Positions 23,001 through 32,524 of a stretch of 64,000 nucleotides of DNA are shown piece by piece. How positions within the stretch are numbered: the first letter of the stretch is position 1; each line of letters starts with the position of its first letter. The notes under the pieces were generated by a model. It did no database searches. It was not told where the DNA came from and was given only the letters and a program-made list of their open reading frames with translations. This DNA is from Euglena gracilis. Lineage: Eukaryota; Euglenida; Euglenophyceae; Euglenales. The stretch is from positions 47,719,847 through 47,783,846 of the forward strand of contig CP154954.1 in assembly GCA_039621445.1 (NCBI GenBank). Direction: 5' to 3'. Made by a program: the position numbers and the translations under genes.

Positions 23001-25737
23001 CAAACATATGGCGACCAACTACAAAAAAAATTTTCAGGGCAAAATATTTTATGCAAAAAATGCAAAAAAAGCAAAAAAAATGCAAATTTCGGAAAACCTG
23101 ATTATGCAAAAAATGCAAATTATGCAAGTTGCATATTCCCCCCCCTGCTGTGTGCAAGATCGTCATCGAATCCCATACCGACGCCGCTCCTTGGTTGGCC
23201 GCCTCCATGACGCCTGGGCCGCCTCCTGTACACACCACGATGTGCTGTGGGTACGCCGGCTCTGCCGTGGCATCCGCGGCGTGGGCTGGGGGATACATGT
23301 GCGATGCGATACGATGCGATGCGATACAATGCAATGTGAAGCGATGTGGTGTGTGTGTTGAATTGCAGGAGTACACACGACACAAGACTTTTTTCCACCC
23401 AACGCTCAAATGCGAAGATGATTCCTGCCTGATGATCGCTGGTGGAGGCAGACGGGGGGATATACCTTTCCCGTTCCCCCTGGGAAGGTCCTCGGTGAGG
23501 TACCGCGTGTAGTGCTGCATCGAGCCGCTGTCATGGTTCAGCCCCTGGACGCACAGCCCCTTCCTGACGTCCTACGAGAGGGGAACATATTGCTGTATTT
23601 ATGAATCAAATCTCGTCACCCAAGTGCTCACTTTCTGGGCGGCTTACCCCATATAACCAGTCAACTTCAAAGGCAATGAACACCCTCACAAACAAACTTG
23701 TGGCGTGGCTTTGATGGGCTTGGGCTCATGGCGGTGATTCCACACACCTCTGACATGGTCCACTCCGTCAGCCGCTTCGCAAGCTCCCTTGCCTTGGTGC
23801 AGTAATCGCACATCCAGACCGACCGCCGCAGGCGGCTCAGCTTTGCCTGCAGCCGCGCCAATTGTGCCTGGTCTGCAGTTGCTGCAATCTCCTGCGAGCC
23901 GCCCATGGGAGGAGGGCGATTGGCTTTTGTCGTTTGCGATTTGAAAATTATTGATTGTGTGCCGTCATTGACCATATCATTTGATGTGAAGCTGTTGGCT
24001 GTCTCTGAAAATGACAAATGCTCCCGAACACATCACCTTCAGGTGAACTCGGTGCAAAAAAATGGTAAAAAAGTTCTACTGAAAATTTGCCAACTTCAGA
24101 AATATAAATCATGAAACTTCTGTCCTTGTGGGACATTGATAGCCAAAAAAAAATAACATGCATGGCCGCCAACACAACGGGATCAATGGGATGAGCGGGA
24201 GGGCAGCACAATGATAAGACACAAATCCATTAAGAGAACAAAATTATAACTGTTTTATATAATGCACAAGAATCAACACATAAATGAATAACAATTAAAC
24301 CTAATGTGAACGAAAAATAAATGCGTTTATTTTGTTAAAAATAGGTCCCTCGTTGTGCATGCCAACGGATAAATTCTTCAATTCCTCCCTCCCAGGTACA
24401 AGGTTTACAAACACCATGTGATGGTGGCGTTGTGATCTTAGTAGTTCCTGATCTGATATCGGTGGCAGAGATGCCTTTTTTGGTGTTGGCATTTTTCTTG
24501 ATTTTCATGAACACAGTGCTGGGTGGCCGGAGGCAATGCAAGGCAGTGGCAACGGAGAGGAGGGATTGACCTCCTCACAGTTCTTCACCGCCTTCGCATG
24601 GTCCTCATGGGAGAGCGATCGGGCGGAGCCAAAGATGAGCAGGGTTCCCTGCAAACCCCAGGCGCAACTCCAACGCCAACAAGCACACGGAGGAGTTCTT
24701 GGGTGGCGTCTGGGTTGTTGGTGTGGGGGGGGGGCAACGGTTCTGTCTTTCCGCCAATCCAGGATCACCAACGCAAACCTAAAAGGCCCGCAACAGCGAG
24801 CAAAAGCTCACACTCATAAATAATGGGGGTATGGGCGAAATATTTCGCCCAAAAATGAAGGGGAACACAATGGTAACAGAATTGAAGCCCAGATTGGCTT
24901 TGCATCTGCAAATCTGCTGCACATGCTACATGGGTGACATATGTATGTGCAAATTAAGAAGGAGCCGGTGGGAATTTGCACGCCTAGTCGATTGGCAAGA
25001 AATGGCCATGCCAAGCCACCTTGTTCTCATTATTTCTCACCAAAATCCCTTATCCAGACCAAGGTTCGTTGTAAATCAGGAGGAGGATTTCAGAGGGGGG
25101 ATGTGCAGATGGTTCAAAAATTAAAACACATATGTAGGGGAAGATTTCAAATCAACAAAACAGGTAAACTATAAAGCGCAGGCAGGGCGCGTCCAAGCGC
25201 CACGCAGACTCATCATGCAGAGCCAAAATCAATGCGGGCACAAAATCATCCAAACGTGCGGCACTTCCCACTTACACTTCGCACGGATGCACACAACAAC
25301 ATGGCCACACTTGGATGCAGTGCTCCCGGAGGCGGCGGCGGGGCTCCTCGAACTCGCACATGATGCGGATGGACCGGGCATGCCGGCTGCTGAGGAAGTC
25401 GAGGTTCTTGTACGCCTTGATGGTGGGCGTGAACTTTGTCTCCTCCTGGGGGAGCCAGGTGGCAAATCGGTTGGAGGTCATGGAGCAGTGCTTGGCCACA
25501 GGGTGGCTCAGGGGGGGGGGTTGTGGACGAAGGGCAGTGTCGGGATACCCAACCACCCACAACCACAAACCGTCCACCCAATCACCCACCCAAACCCATC
25601 CCCCCACTCAGTCCCCCCCCCCCCCAGCTACCACCCACCTACCCAGCCACCCACCCACCCACCAACCCACCCACACACGCACACACCTTGGCATCGTATG
25701 GGCAGTGGTCCGTCTTCTGCCGCTTCGGGTCAGACAT
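20098..25737 (-). CDS. LOG-family protein (lysine decarboxylase-like nucleotide phosphoribohydrolase), about 10 exons
   Basis: Exons on the minus strand: 25737-25687 (start MSDPKRQKTDH), 25490-25311, 24648-24571, 23891-23748, 23259-23179, 22028-about 21978, 21137-21012, 20507-20430, 20289-20098 (stop TAA). Nearly all are phase 0 with GT-AG borders. Motifs in order: IKAYKNLDFLSS, LLIFGSARS, ARELAKRLTEW, CTGGGPGVMEAANQGA, MGMGISLPFEK, PELAFEFHYFFTRKFW, PGGFGTFDELFE, GKLRPDLPIVLFGRQYW. The GGGPG and PGGxGTxxE motifs form the nucleotide-binding Rossmann fold of LOG/TIGR00730 proteins, which hydrolyse nucleoside 5'-monophosphates (cytokinin riboside monophosphates in plants). It is about 326 residues, larger than classical LOG and like the long eukaryotic/bacterial variant; substrate here is inferred. 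The donor after SLPFEK is not a clear GT. A segment at 23553-23481 could be an extra exon. Confidence 0.9.
22676..23120. repeat. A-rich AAAAATGC octamer arrays
   Basis: Three clusters (22688-22730, 22968-23005, 23050-23125) of AAAAATGCA units inside LOG-gene introns. The same word recurs at 31440-31470. Simple tandem origin is likely. Confidence 0.75.
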
Positions 25738-27790
25738 GTCTGTGGGCTGTGGTCAACCAGACCAAGGGGCAGGCCATGGGCAAAGTGCAAATCTCTGCAT
25801 GTGCACCCCTCAAACGATGCTTCTTTTCGTTGCGCAAGTTCGAGATTGAGTTCAAGTTTGAGAACGAGAATCCCGAGTAAGGTGACCAGAACAGACCCAA
25901 AAAAAAGCCTGGGTCTTTCCATTTTGGGGAGGTTTACAATTATGGTTCTGCTTCATCTGCCTTTATCTGCCACGTTGAGCCACGGAGGGCAATCAATGAA
26001 ATATAACACCAAAAATACAATATATGTACAAATATATTAATAATATAAATATATAAATGGCGGGGGTGAACTTGTGGCCCCCCCTACACCCTTATTTGAA
26101 GGAGTAGGGTTAGGTGCGCACATGCTAATTTGCGCTAATTGGCTATGTTGCGCTAATTGGCTATGTTGCGCAACATGGCTACGTTGCGCAACGTAGCCAG
26201 GTAGCGCAAATTAGCATGTGCGCACCTAACCCTACTCCTTCAAATAAGGGGGGTGTAGGGGGGGGGGCCACAAGTTCACCCCCGCCATATAAATGTAACG
26301 TAACAAGCATCCCCCAAATAGAAGCCCCCCTCCCCCCCATCGGGTATCCCACCAAAATTCAAATAAGCCAAAAATTGAGAGAAAACTCGAAATATTTGCC
26401 GAAAGCAGGTGGACTTCGAGAAAAAAATTGTATCTGGCATCCTTGACCATCGCCCACCCACCCAAAACATGTGTTTTTCGGCCATTCGAGAAAATTTTTG
26501 AGCTTTTCCATTTTTTTTTTTTGCACACGTGTGATGATCACCCTTTTCACCTGAAATGTAGATATGCGCATTTGCATACAGGTGTGCGTCCCAGTGGAGG
26601 TGCACACATGCGAGAACCGCCCTTGCCAATCACACCGGCAAGCTAAATGGGGGCCTCACCCATCACTTTCTAAATCCAACACCCCCTGGTCCACAGGCGC
26701 ATATGCGCGCGCCTCATGTCCCAGCGTTTTGCACTGACGTTCAACATCGGGGCCTGGAGACACCACGGGACGGCTTGCACAAAGCACCGCAACCATCTCC
26801 TCACCCTGGCCATGCCCACAGGGCCGGAGGCTGCAATCCTCTCTGGCAACAGCCCCAGATCGTGTGCGAATCCGCATGCTCGTTGTGTTCAAACAGGAAA
26901 ATGTGCGCATGTGGATTCTGGATTGGATCGAGGGATTGGCTGGAGGGGCACACTCGGCATATCCCACTTCAAACCAGCGGCTGGGGGTTTCCTCATCTGT
27001 CTTCGCAACCATGTGCAGATACACCTGTCAGCACGTGCCAGCGCCTGTACCACATTAGGGATCACGCATCTCCTCCCGCAATCAGGTGCACACGGCATCT
27101 CCCAGTGCTGTAGCACACCACCAGCCCCACTACCGCACGCATGTCCAAAATAGCCCTTCCCAGCCATCCGTATACCCTCTCCTCTGAGGCCCCAAGGCTC
27201 CCATGCTCCAACCCAACGGGACCTTGCACAGCACACCCCACGTCTTGCACTGGTGCAGCGACACCAAAACCGGCCCGTTTTTGGAAACGAAAGCTTTCCC
27301 TCAGAGACCCCCAATCAGGCGCACATGCGCACGACCCCGGCTGCTGAAGACCCCTCTTCTGTGGTCAATGCATGGCCCTCAGCCACCGGGGTTTCAAAGC
27401 TGAGCCACAAATGATTTTCCAATTTCATTTTCGCTGGCCGACGTTTCAAAGACGAGCCATGAAAACCTTTTCAACGTGTCAAAACAATGTGTTCGGACCC
27501 CACTTCTCGAGGTTCAAACCCGGAGACATTCAAGCCATGCTTGGGTTGCACGTCCGTAGGTTGCGGATGGTCGGAGTTTCAAACCTGGCAAACTGAATGT
27601 TGCAAATTCGCGCGCATTCGCCTGAATCGGCCCTCCAGTAATTTGCGGCTGTTCAAGACGCTCAGGCACCCATGGTCACTTCCCATTTGGGTTCTCTGGC
27701 CCTGGTCGGCTCCGGTTGGCAAATAGTCGGCCATAGGAGGGGGGTTATGCCAATCAAAAAAATAGGCACATACACAACACACAACCATGC
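25738..27790. other. Upstream of the LOG gene; no recognised gene
   Basis: Starts with the 5' flank of the LOG gene. It contains the foldback element at 26057-26288 and a moderately GC-rich section (26700-27400) with long open frames on both strands. None of these has a recognisable domain or clear exon borders, so I do not call a gene. Confidence 0.45.
26057..26288. mobile_element. Foldback/MITE element with long inverted arms
   Basis: About 232 bp with arms of about 78 bp: left arm from ATGGCGGGGGTGAACTTG, right arm the reverse complement ending CAAGTTCACCCCCGCCAT. The loop holds nested smaller palindromes (GGCTATGTTGCGC repeats and TTGCGCAACGTAGCC). A 20-bp word from its arm (ACCCTACTCCTTCAAATAA) recurs at about 61301-61320, indicating a dispersed family. 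TA-rich flanks obscure the target duplication. Confidence 0.75.
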
Positions 27791-27794
27791 AATG

Positions 27795-28480
27795 CTCTTT
27801 TATGAACTTTCACCCAGTTTTGGCCATTTTTGCCAACTTTGGTCACATTTGGACACATTTGGGCGGCTTCTGGTCACTTTTGCCTGCTTTTGGCCGCTTT
27901 TGGCATTTTCCCCACTTTAGGCTGCCATAAGCCGTGTTTGGTTGCTTTGAAATACCTTTGAGTGCTCCTGGTTTTGTTTGTTGGCTTCTGACTTCTCTTG
28001 ATTGCCTTTGGCAACTTTTGGTAAAATTTGGCTTTCTTCCCACTTTTGGCCATTTTAGGTCGCTTCTACTGCTTCATGGTCACTTTTGGTCACCGTTGAC
28101 TGCTTTTGGCCACTTTTGGCTTTGGCTTTTTGGTGTCTTTTACCCACTTTTTACCCACTTGAGGCTGCTTCTGCTGCTCTTTGGCCACTTTTGCCCACTT
28201 GAGGATACTTCTGCTGCTTTTTGCCCACTTGACCCACTTCAAGCTGCTTCTGTTGCTTTATGGCCACCTTTTGGTCACTATTGACCACTCGAGGCTGGTC
28301 TGATGACTGTTGGTAACCTTTGGTAACTTTCGACTGCTTTTTGTCACCTTTGACTGTCATTTTTGGTTACTTCTTTCTCCTCAGCCTGTGGAAGTGGACA
28401 AAAATGGGCAAAGATTGCCAAAAAGTAGTCAAAAGTGGGCAAAGGTGGTCAAAAGGGGGAATGGGCAATGGTGGCAAAAA
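27795..28480. repeat. Degenerate TTTTGGCCAC minisatellite
   Basis: Roughly 680 bp built from 10-12 bp units such as TTTTGGCCAC and TTTTGGTCAC with point variation and spacer drift. Related words occur at 640-780 and 30766-30885 (TTTTAGGCCA). No coding content. Confidence 0.75.
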
Positions 28481-28549
28481 TGGCCAAAAACTGCCGGCCA
28501 GGGAAAACCTTGTCCATCATTTGCCATGAGCATTATCGGCTGACAAAAG

Positions 28550-28690
28550 CAAAGTCAGCCCTGGTCGGCCCTGGTCGGCCCTGGTGGAACCCCCACCCAC
28601 CTATGAGGGTCCTGAAAACCATAATCCATAATCGGCCTTGGTCGCTCCCGGTCGGCCCTGGTCAGCTCTGGTCTGCCGTTGGTGCCTGGA
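28550..28690. repeat. GGTCGGCCCTG minisatellite
   Basis: About a dozen partial copies of GGTCGGCCCTG or CTGGTCGGCCC interrupted by a unique 60-bp stretch. Confidence 0.6.
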
Positions 28691-29587
28691 CGCTGGGTGC
28701 CTGGACGCCAGGCCCTGTCCTTCATCGCTAGGCCCTGCACTTTTAACACCACGATCTGCACTTATTTGCTCGGCCCTGGACTTTGTTTTTGTTGGGCATT
28801 ACAAAAGGATAAATGCTGTAAAACATGCTGGAATTATCGCTTCAAAATGTGGGAATTTTGGGGGATTGACTTCGGGTGGGCAAATGAAACTTCTGGGACC
28901 TAAAACGTTGTCCTTTAAAACCACCCTGAGGGTCTTGAAATCACGCCCAAATACATACACTAAACCCGGGTGGTCTGCCCTGTAGGTTCTCTTTGGACTT
29001 GCGCTTCAAAATGCTCATGGTGTCACCTCGAGGGCTCCTTGGGCGTGCTGCCGCCTGTTGATGTCTGCCAGCCTGCCCAACGGAGGCTTCCCTGCCCCAT
29101 CTCATCACTGGTGGACGCAGGCAAGAGCTCGAAGACGAAGGCGCTGGCGAGGACGTCGCGAGGCGGGGCCGACGGCCGTCGGGCCCTGGGGCCACCCAAG
29201 GTGACCCGCACAACAGAGGGGAGAGGGGGGCGTCGTGCGGGGCTGAGTGCCCAGCCCGCAGACAGCCACGGGGAAAGGAGAGGGGTGGCCAGGGGCAAGC
29301 ACCTATAATTAAGCCCAAAAATTTCCCCATTTTAGGCCATTTTAGGCTTGAAACTCAGAAAAAAATAAGCACATGGAAACTGAAGAAATCCTCAAACCTT
29401 GTATTGTGTTCAAAGTGTAATCCCACGCTTCACTAATCTGGACGCTTTACATTGTTTGCAAAAGCAAAGTAACGTGGAAACAACCTTGTTCAGTTTGGTT
29501 CATCAGAAGAAACAACTCACACGTCCAATTTCAGCGTGATGACAATCACACCATTCCTTCTTCAATGATATTTGATTTGTTTAGAAG

Positions 29588-30454
29588 CAGGGTTTCCCAC
29601 AAATTCTAGGGACCCTCAATTCTGCTTCGTGATTATTCGTGATTATTCGTGATTATTCGTGCTACCCAAAAATCGCCCGGTTTTTTTTTTACTGAACCTG
29701 CCCAGAAAACCAATGCACACTCCTCATCCAATTGTGTATCACCTCCAATGGCAGAAACATAAAAAACGAAACTCTATGACCACCGAAATTGGACAACAAT
29801 ATTGAACATAAAGCAAAGCTGCAGACAGAAAGTGACAATGACAATAACAAGTGAAAATGACGTTGTTGCTGACGCGTGTGGTGTTGCATTGTGCAGTGTT
29901 TTGTTGCACGGTGTGCTGTCCATGGGCAGAAAGGGTCAGATGACATGTTGAACAAAGAAGTGCTGCTCAACATCACCATTGCAGAGCATCATGACAGCGG
30001 CTTGATGCAATGTCTTCCACACACTTCGGTTTGAAAGCTTGGAACATTGCCCAACCCACTAACACAATCGCAAAAGTCAAAAATGAAACAAAATGCACCA
30101 CATCTCCATGCCTCTGGTTTCCATAACGTCGCGGAACTATGAGGTGAAATGAAGCAAAGAGTTGAAACAATAGAGTTGGGGATGGCACTGAGCAGCACAC
30201 TTCTGGGCCGTCGTCATATTTCCACCCCATTTCCGTGTTCGTTTCCCTTTTAAAGAGAATTGCTCCTTGATTGAGGCGTCATTCTCAGATGAAGACATTC
30301 TGCAGTGAGAACAAAAACTGTTCCAGGTCGTTTGTGGAAATTCGTGATTATTCATGATTATTCGTGATTATTCTTGATTTTGGAAAATCCCCAAATTCGT
30401 GCTGGTTCGTGATTATTCGTGATTATTCGTGGCACGAATTTGTGGGAAACCCTG
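29588..30454. mobile_element. hAT-like non-autonomous element with CAGGGTTTCCCAC ends
   Basis: The left end CAGGGTTTCCCACAAATTC is the exact inverse of the right end GAATTTGTGGGAAACCCTG. Just inside each end are tandem GATTATTCGT repeats (29635-29665, 30345-30430). The flanks TTAGAAG (29581-29587) and TTAGAAA (30455-30461) look like an imperfect target duplication. The 867-bp body has no transposase. Confidence 0.75.
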
Positions 30455-30759
30455 TTAGAAATCAAATGCGGCGAGTCGATAACACTTTTTTGTTCATCAT
30501 AATTTGGAAATCCAAGGAGGTTGTTTAAAACGTTTACTTGCCTTCAAAACATGCGGAAACTCTCAAAAAAAAACAACAAAAAGAACTTTAATTATGTCTT
30601 TTTTTGTTGCCATCCTTGTCTTTTTGCACGAAATCCACCCGTTCCTCCTCCACCAAATCCACTGTTCACCGTCCTCATTAACAAAAGACACCGAAAGTCA
30701 TAACCTGAGTGGCTTCAATTGTTCACAAAAAAAATTGCAACAGAATCATGCAACTGAAT

Positions 30760-30885
30760 TTTCCCCATTTTAGGCCATTTTAGGCCATTTTAGGCCATGT
30801 TAGGCCATTTTAGGGACCCCCACCTATAGGGGGTCAAAAAGTCATTTTGGGCCATTTTGGCCATTTTAGGCCATTTTTGCTAGGT
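30760..30885. repeat. TTTTAGGCCA tandem repeat
   Basis: About ten copies of a 10-bp unit CCATTTTAGG with few changes; two more copies at 29323-29345. Confidence 0.85.
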
Positions 30886-31931
30886 GCTTGGCCGGGGGTG
30901 TGAGGGTGGGCGGATGTGCCCGGCCGGGGGGGGGGGACGACGATGCGGTAGGCGGCGAGACCATCCCGATGGGATCCCCAAGGTCTCCCATGTTCATCCG
31001 CCTGTGGCAGCTAACCTGCCCAAGTGCATAGAAAACGCTCGCTTGCCACCACGAAAGCATCGCTTCCATCGTACAGGAAAATAAAGGGAAAATAGAAGAA
31101 ATAAATGGATGCCCCCCCTGCAGGTTTCGGCCCACCGAGTGAAACGTCATTACTTCATTTGCTTGTTGAGCAGGGCTTGAACCCTACGGGGAACGCTTTG
31201 GGGCAGGATGGCTTCGGGCTGCGTTGTAGCATAAGCCCCAGGGGCAGGACGCTCCCTGGGGACAGGCAACCACCGGACGGTATGACCCCCTCGGCAAAGA
31301 CGGGAGGACAGGCGACCCATTGGCAGGCCTCCTTCCTCGGCCCAAAACACACCCTATTCTCCCCCCCTATTTACACCCCTATTCAGCTGCGCTGATTTAT
31401 GCTATGTGGGGGGGCATCCAACAAAGCACGCCAAAATATGCAACACAAAAAAATGCAAAGAATGTCAAAAATGCAAAATTGCATGTAACTTCCTTCAGGA
31501 TTATTTTTTTCTGCTGGAGAGGACTTAGATAAATATTTACCTCCTCCGGATTTTTTCCCCACTTTGCAAGGTTTCCTATGCAGGGTGGCGCATGTTTTGG
31601 ACAAATATTTGCATTTTTTTTTCTAACAGGACACATAAAAGCATAAACAGAATTGTGTCTTGGATAATATATGAAAAAAGGCCAAAAAATAATAATAATA
31701 AAAAACAACGAAAAAAGCCACACCAACCACTTCCAAATGGCATGCTTGGTTTGCCCAGTTGCATTCACTTATGTTTCATTACAACTACTGTTATTCCCCG
31801 AGAAAAATCAGAAGAAATTTTCCAAGGTTTTGGATCACATGAAAAAAATGCAAATTCTCCCGAGGTGTAGGCAGTGTTCCTCAGGGAATAGCCGGCACCT
31901 GCCGATGCCCTTGCCTTGGAGGGGGCAGTGC

Positions 31932-31974
31932 GCATGTGTGTATGTTGTGTGTGTGTGTGTGTGTGTGTGTTGTG
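31932..31974. repeat. (GT)n microsatellite
   Basis: Short GT repeat next to a TGTATGTTGTGTG lead-in. Confidence 0.9.
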
Positions 31975-32524
31975 TGCCAGTGTGCAAAAAAAAAAGGAAA
32001 CCTGGCCACCTGCAAACCTCGGAGATACAGACTCAGGACATCAAAGCGGGGGTGGTGGAGTGGGGGAGGGGGATCACTTGGCCACGTACCCCGCAGCCTC
32101 CTCCAGGTCAGCCCTGGCCACAGAGGCAGGTGCCGGTGGGCAATGGGCGATCTGGGTGAACTGTATTTTTGCAAAGTTCCATCCGGCCAATCCACATTGC
32201 TCAGCGGCCTTCAAGGCGGAAGAAAGAAAACTCAAAACAGGCCGGCAAACAAACCGGCCACAAAATTGAAAAGTACCACCCCGTGTTTGCTTGTTTTCCT
32301 TGGCCTTTTCATAAACTTCTCCGTGGGCTTTTCTACTTCTTCTTTTGCTAGGTTTCGTCGTGGGATGTCAAACCAAACTCTGGTCTTGCAGGGCTCAGCC
32401 TTGTTGGCTTCCATTTGGGGTTTGCCACCAGACGAGAGGCTGAATTATTTGCCTTCAAGCTGTGGCGTCACACAGCAAGGCTGACGGACGCACAAAGGTG
32501 GTAGAAAAAACACATGCACACCCC

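Larger units (their letters stand above)
28975..32190 (-). other. Unassigned exon-like segments, possible minus-strand gene
   Basis: Several short GC-rich open segments on the minus strand resemble the exons of neighbouring genes: about 32160-32075 (IAHCPPAPASVARADLEEAA, before a G|GTACGTGG donor), 31340-31153 (ATTQPEAILPQSVPRRVQAL then stop), and 29240-29020 (VRVTLGGPRARRP, PPRDVLASAFVFELLPAS). No family is recognised and I cannot chain them by phase. They are interrupted by the hAT-like element at 29588-30454 and by repeats. Treat as candidate coding sequence only. Confidence 0.3.

Noticed and set aside
23481-23553. Extra LOG exon encoding GLNHDSGSMQHYTR
   Set aside because: It has a fair acceptor and donor, but the phase-0 join of 23748 to 23259 gives the normal family sequence without it, so it is kept only as an alternative.
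26703-27314. Protein-coding gene with Cys/Arg-rich frames on both strands
   Set aside because: Open frames exist on both strands, with no domain, no exon borders and no codon pattern like the neighbouring exons.
30760-30885. CRISPR-like array
   Set aside because: Units are 10 bp and contiguous, without spacers; it is a minisatellite in a eukaryotic genome.
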